NCBI GenBank assembly: GCA_025464005.1
Contig: JAODBO010000032.1
Span: 1-53,478, forward strand
DNA: 53,478 bases
Direction: 5' to 3'
DNA from: Acidimicrobiaceae bacterium
GTDB lineage: Bacteria > Actinomycetota > Acidimicrobiia > Acidimicrobiales > Bog-793
A program made the translations under genes and the position numbers. The notes under the pieces are model-generated. The model had not been told where the DNA came from. It did not search any database and saw only the letters and a program-made list of their open reading frames with translations. Shown in pieces: positions 8,426-17,161 of this stretch (positions are counted from its first letter, which is position 1; each line of letters opens with the position of its first letter).

Positions 8426-9174
8426 GGCCGCGACGCGAGGAGCGCCTCGCGAAGACCTTCCGGCGCGGCCGTCGGGGTCAGGTGGCCGATCCCGGGCAGC
8501 ACCTCGAGCCGGGCGCCGGGAATGACGCCGGCGGCGCGTCGGGCCACCTCCAGCGGAACGTCGAAGTCCTGCTCGCCCCAGAGGAGCACCGTCGGGCACC
8601 GGACTTCGCGCATCGCGGGCTCGTAGTCCTCGCCGAGCACCGTGACGAGCACGTCACGCATCACGCCCGACGCCGCCCGGTAGTCGCTCGAGCCGTAGCG
8701 CTCACGTGCCCGCTCGAGCGTGGCCGCTCCGACGAGCCCCGCCCGTGCCAGCCCCCTGATTGCCCGGTACCCGCGATTCGGCCGGACCCGCGCTCCCGCC
8801 GGTCGGAACAGTGGCACGCCGGTGAGCACTAGCGCCTCGACCCGGTCCGGATGCGTCGCGGCGAGGTGGACCGCCACCCGGCCGCCGAAGGAGTGCCCGA
8901 GGAGCACGATCTTCGGAGCGAGCTCATCGAGCATCGCCGAGACGGCCACCGCGTACTCCGGCGAGCCCCAGGCGGCAGGAGGCACGGGCGTGGCCCCGAA
9001 GCCCGGCAGGTCGAGCGCGACAGCGTCGAGCGCCTGACCTCCCACGCGGTCCGGGCCGAGCACGCCCGCGAAGTCCGCGTGCGTGCGCGCCCAGCCGTGC
9101 AGCGCAAGCGCCCAGGGCGGTCCGTCTCCAAATCCCTCGCCGAAGAGCCGTCCCGATGCATAGGCCCGCAGCAC
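8422..9174 (-). CDS. alpha/beta hydrolase
   Basis: This is a 250-residue alpha/beta-fold hydrolase. The oxyanion region HGWART is at about 26-31, the nucleophile elbow GHSFGG puts Ser at residue 95, the acid is probably in GEQDFDVP, and the catalytic His is in GIGHLTP. The substrate cannot be told. The open frame continues to 10206 only as antisense of the helicase. I choose GTG 9174 because homology starts there and the helicase gene starts divergently 46 bp away. The stop overlaps the MurF-like start (GTGA), so the two are translationally coupled. Confidence 0.85.
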   Translation of the reverse strand: MLRAYASGRLFGEGFGDGPPWALALHGWARTHADFAGVLGPDRVGGQALDAVALDLPGFGATPVPPAAWGSPEYAVAVSAMLDELAPKIVLLGHSFGGRVAVHLAATHPDRVEALVLTGVPLFRPAGARVRPNRGYRAIRGLARAGLVGAATLERARERYGSSDYRAASGVMRDVLVTVLGEDYEPAMREVRCPTVLLWGEQDFDVPLEVARRAAGVIPGARLEVLPGIGHLTPTAAPEGLREALLASRP

Positions 9175-9219
9175 GGCTGCTGACGATAATGCGCGCAACG
9201 CCCGAGTAGGTTCGCCGCC

Positions 9220-11106
9220 ATGACGCTTCCCGGGGAGTGGCAGCACCTCCTCGCCGGATGCGACGAGCAGCAGCACGCGGCCATAACGACCGACGCCGCT
9301 CCCCTGCTCGTCGTTGCCGGCGCCGGGTCCGGCAAGACGCGGGTTCTCACAAGGCGTATCGCCCGGCGCGTGGCCGACGGTTCGGCCAGCCCGGCGCGGG
9401 TGCTCGCGTTGACCTTCACGCGCAAGGCGGCCGGTGAGCTCCGGCAGCGCCTGCGCTCCCTCGGTCTGCCCGAGCCGGTCACGGCGGGCACATTCCACGC
9501 GGTGGCGCTCGCCGAACTGCGCCGCCGAGCCCTCGACCGCGACGATGCCCCTCCCGTCGTCCTCGACTCCAAGACACGCCTGCTCGCGAGGCTGCTGCCC
9601 GATCGCTACGCGGTGCTCGCCGGGCGGGGCGGCGGGCGCACTTCGGGCAGGAGCGACGTGCTCGCCGCCGTAGCCACTGAGATCGAATGGGCCAAGGCGA
9701 GGTGCGTGACGCCCGATCGCTACGTGTCGGCCTGCGACGCCGTCGGTCGGACGCCGGGTGTCGAAGGCTCGCTCGTGGTCGAGCTCTACGGCGCGTACGA
9801 GCGAGAGAAGCGCAAGCGCAAGGTGCTCGACTTCGACGACCTGCTCAGCACACTCGCCAGCGCCATCGAGCAGGAGCCGGACTTCGCCGCAGCTCAGCGC
9901 TGGCGCTTCCGGCACCTGTTCGTCGACGAGCTCCAGGATGCCAATGCGGCTCAGCTTCGCCTGCTCGACGCGTGGCTCGGCGGGCGCGAAGACCTCTGCG
10001 CCGTCGGCGACCCGCGCCAGGCGATCTACGGCTGGAACGGTGCCGATGCGGGCGCTGTCGCCTCCTTCCCCGACCGCTACCCGGGCGCCACCGTCATCCG
10101 CCTCGACGCCAACTACCGCTCGACTCCACAGGTCGTCGCCGTGGCGACTGCGGCGCTCGACCGCTCCGGGAATGTCCCGGCGCCGACGCACCGACCGGAC
10201 GGGCACGTGCCCACTGTGACCGCGTACGACAGCGACGAGGACGAGGCAGGCGGCGTGGCGACCGCACTACGCCGCGCCCGCCGACCCGGGCATCGGTGGT
10301 CCTCGTGCGCCGTGCTTGCACGGACCAATGCCCAGCTCGTCGCCTTCGAAGTCGCGCTCGCTGGCGCCTCCATCCCCTACCGCAGCGGCGGCGGCATCGG
10401 CTTCCTAGCTCGCCCCGCCGTTCGAGCCGCACTCGACAGCGTCGCCGAGCGCGGCGCTCCGGCCGCCTTCGTCGCGTTCGTGGACGACCTCGAGCTGTAC
10501 CTTCGTGCCCTGGATCGCGCGGATGAGGGCGACGACGCGCAGACGAGCCGCAGCGGGTCCACGGCGAGCATGCTGCGCGACCCGGCCGTGTCACGTCCGA
10601 CGGCGACGCCCGAAGCGCTCGTCGACCTCGGCGCGCTCGCGCGTCTCGGGCGCGACTACTGCTCGGAAGAGACACGGCCGACGGCCGACGGCTTCCTCGC
10701 TTGGGCGCGGGCGGCACTGCGCAGCGACTCCTCGCCTGGTGAGTCCGACGCGGTGACGCTGTCGACCTTTCACCGCGCGAAAGGGCTCGAATGGCCCGTC
10801 GTGTTCGTGACGGGGCTCGAGGACGGGTTCGTGCCGATCACCCAGGCGCGCACGCCCGAAGCGGTGGCGGAGGAGAGACGCCTGCTCTACGTGGCCCTCA
10901 GCCGCGCCGGCGAGGAGCTCCACTGCTCGTGGGCCCGAAGGCGCACCTTCGGCTCCCGCGCGATGGCGCGCGAGCCGTCTCCCTTCCTCGGAGCCGTCGA
11001 GGCCGCACGCCAGGCGCTCGAGCGGCTGGCGACCCCCGATCGGGAAGCGGCCCGGCGCGCCATTGCCGCCAGTCGGGCGCACCTCGCGGGCGAGCCAGGC
11101 GACTAG
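9220..11106 (+). CDS. UvrD/PcrA-type superfamily 1A DNA helicase
   Basis: The 628-residue product shows the full set of SF1A motifs. Walker A is AGAGSGKT (33-40), motif Ia TFTRKAAGEL, motif II FVDELQDAN (a DELQD variant of the usual DExQD), and motif III GDPRQAIYGWNGAD. Motif IV is LDANYRS, motif V TVTLSTFHRAKGLEW-like, and motif VI ERRLLYVALSRAGEEL. Such helicases unwind DNA 3' to 5' in repair and replication restart. No HRDC domain follows, so it is shorter than mycobacterial UvrD2. A GATAAT element at 9185-9190 could be its -10. Its stop codon TAG is half target site, half IS630 sequence. Removing the IS restores a TAA at the same place, so the protein is intact. Confidence 0.9.
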   Translation: MTLPGEWQHLLAGCDEQQHAAITTDAAPLLVVAGAGSGKTRVLTRRIARRVADGSASPARVLALTFTRKAAGELRQRLRSLGLPEPVTAGTFHAVALAELRRRALDRDDAPPVVLDSKTRLLARLLPDRYAVLAGRGGGRTSGRSDVLAAVATEIEWAKARCVTPDRYVSACDAVGRTPGVEGSLVVELYGAYEREKRKRKVLDFDDLLSTLASAIEQEPDFAAAQRWRFRHLFVDELQDANAAQLRLLDAWLGGREDLCAVGDPRQAIYGWNGADAGAVASFPDRYPGATVIRLDANYRSTPQVVAVATAALDRSGNVPAPTHRPDGHVPTVTAYDSDEDEAGGVATALRRARRPGHRWSSCAVLARTNAQLVAFEVALAGASIPYRSGGGIGFLARPAVRAALDSVAERGAPAAFVAFVDDLELYLRALDRADEGDDAQTSRSGSTASMLRDPAVSRPTATPEALVDLGALARLGRDYCSEETRPTADGFLAWARAALRSDSSPGESDAVTLSTFHRAKGLEWPVVFVTGLEDGFVPITQARTPEAVAEERRLLYVALSRAGEELHCSWARRRTFGSRAMAREPSPFLGAVEAARQALERLATPDREAARRAIAASRAHLAGEPGD

Positions 11107-11129
11107 TGCCCTGACCTGATTCGTTCGCG
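11106..11129 (+). repeat. left terminal inverted repeat of the IS630 element
   Basis: It begins GTGCCCTGACC and ends CGTTCGCG. It matches the reverse complement of the right end at 19 of 24 positions, all mismatches lying in the central five bases. Confidence 0.9.
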
Positions 11130-11168
11130 TCCACCACGTCGGTTAGCCAGTCGCGCAGACTTACCCCC

Positions 11169-12293
11169 ATGTCCACACCAGTGCGGGCCCGAAGGCTGTC
11201 GGACCATGAGGGCCGACAGCTCCAGCAGATCGTCCGAAGAGGCAGCGGCAAATCCGACAACTCGGTCGTGAAGTGGCGAAGAGCGCTCGTCGTGCTCGCC
11301 TCCGCCGGTGGCAACGACGTCGCAACGATCGCGAAGTTGGTCCAGACCTCGCCCGACCGGGTCCGCGAGATGATCCACCGGTTCAACGAGAAGGGATTGT
11401 CCGCGCTGGACCCCATGTGGGCGGGTGGCCGACCCCGCCGGATCACGACGATTGAGCGAGCGATCATCGTCTCGTCGGCCGCCGCCCGCCCCACGACGCT
11501 CGACCAGCCCTTCACCCGCTGGAGCATCCGCAAGCTCGAGCGCTATCTGGCGACCAAAGAGCGGCTCGTCGTCTCGCGCGAACGACTCCGCCAGATCCTC
11601 GCCGAGGAGCAGATCACCTTCCAGGCGACCAAGACCTGGAAGGAGTCGCCCGATCCGCTGCGCGAGGAGAAGCTCGCCCGGATCGAGCACATCCTCGAGC
11701 ACGAACGGGAACGGACCTTCTCCTTCGACGAGTTCGGACCGCTCGCGATCAAGCCCGAGGGCGGACAGGCCTGGGCGACGAGGAAGAAGCCGGTCCGTCT
11801 GCGGGCGAACTATCACAAGCCACACGGGACCCGGCAGCTGTTCAGCTGGTACTCGGTTGGCGACAACCGTCTCTACGGCCGGATCGAAGTGCGCAAGGGC
11901 GCGGCACCGACGCTGCGCGCGCTGAAAGCGATCCGGGCACTGCGTCCCGACGGCGAACCGATCTACGTGATCCTCGACAACCTGAACCACCACCGGGGCA
12001 AGGACCTGCGCCAGTGGTGTTCGGACCACGCGGTCGAGCTGTGTTTCACCCCGACATACGCGTCGAGGGCGAACCCGATCGAGGCGCACTTTGGACCACT
12101 TCGCGAGTTCACGATCAACAACAGTGACTACCCGGACCACCGTGCACTCGCGAAGGCGGTGCGCTCCTATGTGCGCTGGCGCAATGCCAACACGACCGAC
12201 CCCGAGATCCTCGCTCTCGAGCGCAAGCACCGCGCGGCGATCCGCGGCGAGGCACAACGTCGGTGGGGACAACCCAAACGACGCGCCGCCTGA
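11169..12293 (+). CDS. IS630-family transposase
   Basis: This is a 374-residue DDE transposase. The N-terminal part (about 10-150) has a helix-turn-helix region (VATIAKLVQTSPDRVREMIHRF) and a winged-helix-like domain. The catalytic triad is visible as D187 (FSFDEFG), D270 (IYVILDNLNHHRGK) and E305 (RANPIEAHFG), with the spacing typical of IS630. No frameshift or internal stop is seen, so the enzyme is probably functional. It occupies nearly the whole element, leaving about 63 bp to the left end and 35 bp to the right. Confidence 0.95.
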   Translation: MSTPVRARRLSDHEGRQLQQIVRRGSGKSDNSVVKWRRALVVLASAGGNDVATIAKLVQTSPDRVREMIHRFNEKGLSALDPMWAGGRPRRITTIERAIIVSSAAARPTTLDQPFTRWSIRKLERYLATKERLVVSRERLRQILAEEQITFQATKTWKESPDPLREEKLARIEHILEHERERTFSFDEFGPLAIKPEGGQAWATRKKPVRLRANYHKPHGTRQLFSWYSVGDNRLYGRIEVRKGAAPTLRALKAIRALRPDGEPIYVILDNLNHHRGKDLRQWCSDHAVELCFTPTYASRANPIEAHFGPLREFTINNSDYPDHRALAKAVRSYVRWRNANTTDPEILALERKHRAAIRGEAQRRWGQPKRRAA

Positions 12294-12304
12294 TCAGCCA
12301 AGCG

Positions 12305-12328
12305 CGCGAACGTTTGTGGTCAGGGCAC
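12305..12328 (-). repeat. right terminal inverted repeat of the IS630 element
   Basis: Read on the minus strand it starts GTGCCCTGACC and ends CGTTCGCG, mirroring the left end. The TA at 12329-12330 follows directly. Confidence 0.9.
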
Positions 12329-12349
12329 TAATGGGCTCGGATGCCGCCC

Positions 12350-12371
12350 CTGCGCCGCTTCTCAGGCGCAG
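12350..12371. terminator. hairpin between the IS element and the PsiE-like gene
   Basis: A 7-bp perfect inverted repeat (CTGCGCC, 8-nt loop, GGCGCAG) lies between the convergent ends of the helicase/IS and the PsiE-like gene. It may be the original bidirectional terminator of that gene pair. There is no T-tract. Confidence 0.35.
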
Positions 12372-12402
12372 CGCGCGGGTTCCCAGCGTGTCATCGAAGA
12401 GC

Positions 12403-12906
12403 TCATGCCTTGCCGCGACCGGAGAGGCCGTTGCCGTAGAGGTTGACCGCGATGAGGCCGGCGACGAAGACCGCGACCATGCCGACGAGCACGCCGAGCT
12501 CCGATATCGGGATCGTGGTGGAGTTGCCCATGATGAAGAGGATCTTGCGGATGACGGCCACGAGGCCCACGACGATGAAGGGCTGAGGAACGAGCGTGTG
12601 CGCCCGCAACGACAGCACGACCGTGTGCACGATCTCGACGAGGATCAGGACGAGCAGGACGCGATCGAGGAGGTTATTCGCGGCATCGAGCACGGTGTGG
12701 CCCGACAGCTGCTGGACGAAATCGACCACTCCGGAGACGAGCAGGGCCGCCGAGAGGGCCACGAGCACCACGCCCACCGTGATCGAGACGAGGTCCTGGG
12801 CGTGCTCGAGGATCCACATCGACCCCAGTACCGACCACGATCGTTCGCGCTCGTTCGACGCTTCTTGCGGATCGCTCGAGGCGTGCTGCTCCCCTTCGGC
12901 GCTCAT
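12403..12906 (-). CDS. PsiE-like (phosphate-starvation-inducible) membrane protein
   Basis: The 167-residue protein has a charged N-terminus (about 1-25) and four hydrophobic helices (roughly 40-62, 78-98, 105-128, 138-158). The pattern LLDRVLLVLILVEIVHTVV...VPQPFIVVGLVAVIRKILF matches the PsiE family, named from the E. coli phosphate-starvation gene; its molecular role is unknown. I take ATG 12906, where GGAGAT precedes, rather than the longer frame to 13131. The gene is divergent from the DoxX-like gene, with about 200 bp between them for promoters. Confidence 0.75.
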   Translation of the reverse strand: MSAEGEQHASSDPQEASNERERSWSVLGSMWILEHAQDLVSITVGVVLVALSAALLVSGVVDFVQQLSGHTVLDAANNLLDRVLLVLILVEIVHTVVLSLRAHTLVPQPFIVVGLVAVIRKILFIMGNSTTIPISELGVLVGMVAVFVAGLIAVNLYGNGLSGRGKA

Positions 12907-13106
12907 CTCGATCTCCGTCCGCGCGGCCCGCCACCGGGCGGCGGCTCCCCCCGAGCGCCGTGCCCGGGGCGCCAGCGTACCGGTCGAGCAGCGCCAACGC
13001 GTAGTAGCAGGGGCGGTGGTGGTGACTACCATGATCTGTGGCCTTTCGTGCAGCTCGCAGGAGCCGCTGCGACCACCGGGCCCTCCGACACGCGGGAGAG
13101 ATGGCG

Positions 13107-13502
13107 ATGAGAGCACGAAACTTTCCGGCAAGGCTGAGTGCAGGCGCGTTCATCCTCAATTCCGGGATCGGCAAGCTCAAGGCCGACGAGCAGATGGCTG
13201 CACAGATCCACGGGATGGCCACGGGCACGTACCCGTTCCTTTCCAAGCTCGAGCCAGAGCGATTCACGAAGATGCTCGCCTATGGCGAGATCGTGGTCGG
13301 CACCCTCCTGCTCGCGCCGATGGTGCCGGACCGGGTCGCCGGCGCCGGGCTGACGGCCTTCGCCGGCGGGCTCATCGGCCTCTACCTCCGCACGCCGGGG
13401 ATGCGACAGGACGGGACCCTCCGTCCCACCCAGCAGGGCACTGCGATCGCCAAGGACTCCTGGCTCCTCGGGATGGGCCTCACCCTGCTGCTCAGCGTAT
13501 GA
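13107..13502 (+). CDS. DoxX-family membrane protein
   Basis: The 131-residue protein has an N-terminus with FPARLSAGAFILNSGIGKL, a membrane-embedded region of about three helices (AYGEIVVGTLLLAPMVPDRVAGAGLTAFAGGLIGLYL) and a short C-terminal helix. This is the DoxX/SURF4-like layout. Members are small inner-membrane proteins, some linked to redox or sulfur metabolism. ATG 13107 sits 8 nt after GGGAG, while ATG 13101 is too close to it, so I choose 13107. The stop overlaps the DUF3039 start (ATGA). Confidence 0.7.
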   Translation: MRARNFPARLSAGAFILNSGIGKLKADEQMAAQIHGMATGTYPFLSKLEPERFTKMLAYGEIVVGTLLLAPMVPDRVAGAGLTAFAGGLIGLYLRTPGMRQDGTLRPTQQGTAIAKDSWLLGMGLTLLLSV

Positions 13503-13780
13503 GTGACCTCGATACGGTCGTCGCACCGTCGAACGTCGACCCGGCGCTCGACGGCGATCACGAGCGTATGAGCCATATCGTCCTCGAGGGCTTCAGGCCC
13601 GAGGAGGGCGACTTCGTCTCGGCCGGCCCGTCCGTCGTCGAGGGCCTCGTGAACGGCACCGCGGTGAAGGCACTGTGCGGCAAGATCTGGGTCCCGTCGC
13701 GCGACCCGAAGCGCTACCCCGTCTGCCCGACCTGTAAGGAGATCGCGCAGTCGCGCGGTTGGAAGATCCCCGCCGGATGA
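13499..13780 (+). CDS. DUF3039 family small zinc-ribbon-like protein
   Basis: This 93-residue protein has the DUF3039 layout of actinobacteria: HERMSHIV (about 21-28), then ALCGK with C60, WVPSRDP, and a CPTCKEI pair with C76 and C79. The Cys and His residues suggest a structural zinc site. The function is unknown. Start ATG 13499 overlaps the DoxX stop, and its own stop overlaps the next start (ATGA), giving a tightly coupled three-gene chain. Confidence 0.85.
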   Translation: MSDLDTVVAPSNVDPALDGDHERMSHIVLEGFRPEEGDFVSAGPSVVEGLVNGTAVKALCGKIWVPSRDPKRYPVCPTCKEIAQSRGWKIPAG

Positions 13781-14205
13781 GACCTGCGAGCCGCTCGAGA
13801 GCGCGCCGTGCCGTCACTCGGGCCCCTTCGGCCGCACTCATCAGCGCGTCGGTGGCCGCGGCGTTGCTCACCGCTGGCGCTCACGTCCGGCCGTCGAGCA
13901 TGAGGCTGACGGCGGTCGATCCCGAGTACGCCTACGCCATACAGGTCGGCGACACGATCACGCTTCGTGCAGTCGTGCACGACCCGAACGTCGCGCGGCC
14001 TTCGGGGACGGTGAGCTTCGCGACGAACAACTCCTACGACGCCGGATGCAAGTCGGTCCGCCTCCGGCGCTCGACGACCGCTACCTGCTACGTGACCTAC
14101 TACGCACCGGGCGGCTTCCATGTCGTGGCCACCTACAAAGGCGACGATCGCTCGTCCAGCACGGTGACGCTCCGCTTCCAGGTGGTCCCGTCCACGAACG
14201 ACTGA
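13777..14205 (+). CDS. secreted single Ig-like domain protein
   Basis: The 142-residue product has an Arg-rich start and a hydrophobic stretch (about 20-40, ALISASVAAALLTAGAHV) that looks like a signal peptide or anchor. A single bacterial Ig-like domain follows (about 50-140), with VGDTITLRAVVHDPNVARPSGTVSF and GGFHVVATYKGD, strands typical of Big_3-type repeats. Two cysteines near the middle could form a disulfide. Such domains usually occur as tandem copies in surface proteins; here there is one. ATG 13777 overlaps the DUF3039 stop. Confidence 0.65.
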   Translation: MRPASRSRARRAVTRAPSAALISASVAAALLTAGAHVRPSSMRLTAVDPEYAYAIQVGDTITLRAVVHDPNVARPSGTVSFATNNSYDAGCKSVRLRRSTTATCYVTYYAPGGFHVVATYKGDDRSSSTVTLRFQVVPSTND

Positions 14206-14313
14206 GCCCACGAACGACTGAGCCGGTGCGTCCTGACCAGCGGGAGCCGTCCGTCGACCAACCCCTACGTGCCCGCCCGGCACCTCGACTGTAGGGAACA
14301 TAGGCTCGCGGCC

Positions 14314-15192
14314 ATGATCGAGCACGCGCAGTTCGGGAGGACAGGGCACTCGAGCACGAGGGTGGTATTCGGTGGTGCCGCCCTCGGCGGCGTCAGTCAG
14401 GACACCGCCGACGAGGTGCTCGAAGTGCTGCGTGGGTACGGGGTCAACCACCTCGACACCGCCGCCAGCTACGGCGACTCCGAGCTGAGGATCGCGCCGT
14501 GGCTCGTCGGGCACCGCGACGAGTACTTCCTCGCGACAAAGACCGGCGAGCGCGGTGGGCTAGCGGCGCGGGCCGAGCTCGAGCGCTCGCTCACTCGCCT
14601 CGGTGTCGACCATGTCGATCTCGTCCAGCTGCACAATCTCGTCGAGGAGGACGAGTGGATCGAGGCACATGGGCCCGATGGCGCCCTCGCGGCCCTGACG
14701 CTCGCCCGCGACGAGGGTCTCGTGCGTTTCATCGGTGTCACGGGTCACGGCACGCGCATAGCGAGGATGCACCTGCGCAGCCTCGGACGCTTCGACTACG
14801 ACTCCGTGCTGCTGCCCTACAACTTCACGATGCTCGCCGACGATCAGTACCGCGCGGACGTGGAGGAGCTGCTCGCGCTCTGCGCCGAGCGCAACGTCGC
14901 CGTCCAGACCATCAAGTCCGTCGCACGTGGCCGCTGGCCACAAGACGCGCCGGGCGAGCGGCGTAGCTGGTACGAGCCGATCGAGGACCCCGGAGCGATA
15001 GCGCACGCAGTGCACTACGTGCTCGAACGCCCGGGGCTCTTCCTCGCATCCTCGAGCGACTACACGCTCCTTCGCCACATTCTCGAGGCAGCGTCCCATC
15101 CGGCGCCGGCGCTGCCCGAACAGATGCTCGCCGATACGCAGGCGTTCGACATCTCGAGACTGTTCGACGGGAACGAGCTCGAGCGGATGTGA
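14314..15192 (+). CDS. aldo/keto reductase
   Basis: This 292-residue TIM-barrel NAD(P)H-dependent oxidoreductase begins [20 protein letters not shown]. The catalytic tetrad is represented by D48 (HLDTA), Y53 (ASYGDSE), K76 (ATKTGER) and His in VQLHNL. The C-terminal part ([10 protein letters not shown] and [10 protein letters not shown]) is typical of the family. The substrate is unknown. ATG 14314 is the first codon giving the family N-terminus; the open frame starts 45 bp earlier without a better ribosome site. Confidence 0.88.
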   Translation: MIEHAQFGRTGHSSTRVVFGGAALGGVSQDTADEVLEVLRGYGVNHLDTAASYGDSELRIAPWLVGHRDEYFLATKTGERGGLAARAELERSLTRLGVDHVDLVQLHNLVEEDEWIEAHGPDGALAALTLARDEGLVRFIGVTGHGTRIARMHLRSLGRFDYDSVLLPYNFTMLADDQYRADVEELLALCAERNVAVQTIKSVARGRWPQDAPGERRSWYEPIEDPGAIAHAVHYVLERPGLFLASSSDYTLLRHILEAASHPAPALPEQMLADTQAFDISRLFDGNELERM

Positions 15193-15272
15193 CACGGCGC
15201 ACCCCGTGACGTGGTCCGGCGGCCAACTCGCTGTGACGCCTCGCCTAGGTGCGTCGCTTGTAAGCTCGCGAA

Positions 15273-16022
15273 ATGACCGAACACCAGCCCTCTCGGCGGA
15301 GACGCGCCGTCGCGCTCACCGTCGCCGTTCCGCTTCTCGCTGCTAGCGCCGGACTCGGTGAGTCCGCCGCAGCGGCGGCGACCGTCTCGCATTCCAGCAC
15401 GCCGACGACCGCCAACCTCGTCACTGCTGCGAAGAAGGCCATGCTTGCCAAGAAGAGTGTCCACTTCGAGCTGTTCTCTCTCGCTTCGGGCACGAGCGAG
15501 CACATCGTCGCCGACGCCGGCGCCAGCACCGGTCGCCAGGTCATCACGTCGGGCAAGTCCACCGCCAGCGTCCTCGTGACGACGACGGACGCCTACTTCG
15601 ACGGCAACGCTTCCGGTCTCTCGTTGTTCTTCGGCATGCCGGCGGCCGACATCACCAAGGTGGGCTCGAAGTGGGTCTACGTCAAGGCCGGGACGACGCA
15701 GTACACGAGCTTCAAGAACGGCGTGGTGTCCTCATCGCTGCCGGCGAGCTTCCTTCCCACCGCGGCGCAGGTCAAGACCACGACGATCACCAACGGGACA
15801 GTCGCGAACAAGCGCGTGTACATCCTCAAGTGGACCACGACGTCGAGCGGCAAGAAGGTCACCGAGACGATCAACCTCGATGCCACGGGCACGAGCCTGC
15901 CGATCAGCGCATCGGGGGTCTCCGGAAAGAACCACACGACGACGACGTTCTCGAAGTGGGGCGAGCAGATCAAGCTCACAGCACCGACGTCGCTGATCGC
16001 GTTCACGAAGCTCGCCGGCTGA
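15273..16022 (+). CDS. secreted protein, LppX/LprG-like fold suspected
   Basis: The 249-residue protein starts with a basic stretch and a signal peptide (about 10-33, VALTVAVPLLAASAGLGESAAAAA) without a lipobox cysteine. The mature part is rich in Ser and Thr, with alternating strands such as KKSVHFELFSLASGT, DAYFDGNASGLSLFFG and KRVYILKWTTTSSGKKVTETINLD. That resembles the half-barrel LppX/LprG-type proteins of actinobacteria, but I cannot confirm it. It probably acts outside the membrane. Confidence 0.65.
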   Translation: MTEHQPSRRRRAVALTVAVPLLAASAGLGESAAAAATVSHSSTPTTANLVTAAKKAMLAKKSVHFELFSLASGTSEHIVADAGASTGRQVITSGKSTASVLVTTTDAYFDGNASGLSLFFGMPAADITKVGSKWVYVKAGTTQYTSFKNGVVSSSLPASFLPTAAQVKTTTITNGTVANKRVYILKWTTTSSGKKVTETINLDATGTSLPISASGVSGKNHTTTTFSKWGEQIKLTAPTSLIAFTKLAG

Positions 16023-16121
16023 GATCACGGTCTTCGACGGGACACGACCGGGGACCCACGCGGGAACGGCCGGCATCATGGGCGCGAGGGAGTTCCCGAC
16101 GTCGTCTCGGAGCGACGAGCG

Positions 16122-16793
16122 ATGAGTGAGCGCCGCATCTCCCCCGGGCGGCTCCTCGGCAATGGCAAGGCGCTGCATCGCAAGTCCCGGTCCCCGCGAG
16201 CGCAAGTGCTCCTGAGCGTGCTCGCCGTCGTCATCGCCGGCGCGTGCATCGGTGCGGTCGTGCGGCTGCTCGTCGGCACGGGATCGGCGAAGGCCTCGTC
16301 CGGTCCGGGTGCGCCCGTCACGACCGGTTCCCCGGCCACGAGCACGCCGGCCACGAGCACACACGGCACGTCGACGACCACGCCGGCGACGACTACGACG
16401 GTGGCGAGCACCACGACGACGGTGCCGGCGACTACGACTACGTCGGCACCGAGCACAACGACGACAGTTCCGGCGACGACCACGACGGCGGCTCCGACGC
16501 TGGCGCCGTCACGCGTGCTGGTCGAGGTGCTCAACGGCTCCGGCGCGACTGCCGCGGCCACCTCGACTGCGAAGGCGCTGCGCGAGGAGGGCTTCCTCGT
16601 CAACGGGACGGGCAACGCGGGCTCGTTCGGCCATGTCGAGAACGTCGCCGAGTACTCCGCCGGCAGCGAGGAGGCGGCCACGACGATCGCGGCGTGGGTC
16701 TCGGGCGGCACCGAACTCGTCGAGGTCAAGGGGCTCGCCCCGAACGAGGTCTACCTCGTGCTCGGCTCGAGCTTCCACGGCCTCACCGGCTGA
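16122..16793 (+). CDS. membrane-anchored protein with LytR_C domain
   Basis: The 223-residue protein has a short cytoplasmic N-terminus, one transmembrane helix (about 28-50, VLLSVLAVVIAGACIGAVVRLLVG), a long Thr/Ser/Pro/Ala linker (about 60-128) and a C-terminal LytR_C domain (about 130-222) with LVEVLNGSGATAAA and the end LGSSFHGL. LytR_C domains accompany LytR-CpsA-Psr cell-wall ligases but also occur alone, as here. A role in the envelope is likely; the exact activity is unknown. Confidence 0.8.
   Translation: MSERRISPGRLLGNGKALHRKSRSPRAQVLLSVLAVVIAGACIGAVVRLLVGTGSAKASSGPGAPVTTGSPATSTPATSTHGTSTTTPATTTTVASTTTTVPATTTTSAPSTTTTVPATTTTAAPTLAPSRVLVEVLNGSGATAAATSTAKALREEGFLVNGTGNAGSFGHVENVAEYSAGSEEAATTIAAWVSGGTELVEVKGLAPNEVYLVLGSSFHGLTG
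16320..16500 (+). repeat. low-complexity Thr-rich linker coding repeat
   Basis: Short ACG/ACC-rich units with ACGACG and CCGGCGACGAC motifs recur, encoding the TTTT/PATTTT linker of the LytR_C protein. The tract could vary in length between strains by slippage. Confidence 0.6.
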
Positions 16794-16870
16794 GCGGTTC
16801 CGCGGGCCCTGGCTGAGTTGGCCGGTCGCCGGGCGGTCCGCTCTCCTAGCTGCGAAGGCTCGCCTCGACC

Positions 16871-17149
16871 CTAGGTGCGGAGGCTCTCCTCAACGAGCCC
16901 GGGCGGCGCAGACTCGAGCATGGCGATAATCGCCGTCGCGAGCGCTCGCGCCGAGGCCGCGTCGAGCTCGACGGCGACTCGAGCGCCCGCTCCTCGGTCG
17001 GGGTTGAGCAGGTCGACGTTGAGCGTGTGTTCCGCAGGAGCATGGACGGGGTGGTCGAAGTAGACCGACGCTCGTGTCACGGGGAACCATCCATCGGCCC
17101 CTTTGCCGCTTCCACTCACGTCGAGCGTTGCCGTCTGGTAGGTGCACAT
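16871..17149 (-). CDS. DUF6295-like small protein
   Basis: The 92-residue product starts MCTYQTATLDVSGSGKG and contains GWFPVTRASVYFDHPVHAPAEHTLN, a pattern I recognise from the actinobacterial DUF6295 family. Several acidic/histidine residues in the centre (DHPVHAPAEH) could bind metal. The function is unknown. It lies 12 bp downstream of a dienelactone hydrolase gene in the same direction and is probably co-transcribed with it. Confidence 0.65.
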   Translation of the reverse strand: MCTYQTATLDVSGSGKGADGWFPVTRASVYFDHPVHAPAEHTLNVDLLNPDRGAGARVAVELDAASARALATAIIAMLESAPPGLVEESLRT

Positions 17150-17161
17150 GTCCGTCTCCCC

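Larger units (their letters stand above)
11106..12328 (+). mobile_element. IS630-family insertion sequence
   Basis: This 1223-bp element is bounded by imperfect 24-bp inverted repeats and flanked by TA dinucleotides at 11104-11105 and 12329-12330, the target-site pattern of the IS630/Tc1-mariner group. It contains one intact transposase gene. The left TA plus the first IS base form the TAG stop of the upstream helicase. The intact transposase and good end repeats suggest a recent or still active copy. Confidence 0.93.

Noticed and set aside
8422..10206. Minus-strand open frame of 594 codons reaching deep into the helicase gene
   Set aside because: Only the last 250 codons match an alpha/beta hydrolase. 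The upstream part is antisense to a clear UvrD-type helicase.
16320..16500. Short-period repeats as a CRISPR-like array
   Set aside because: The repeats are codon-level Thr/Pro/Ser linker coding sequence inside one open gene, without spacers.
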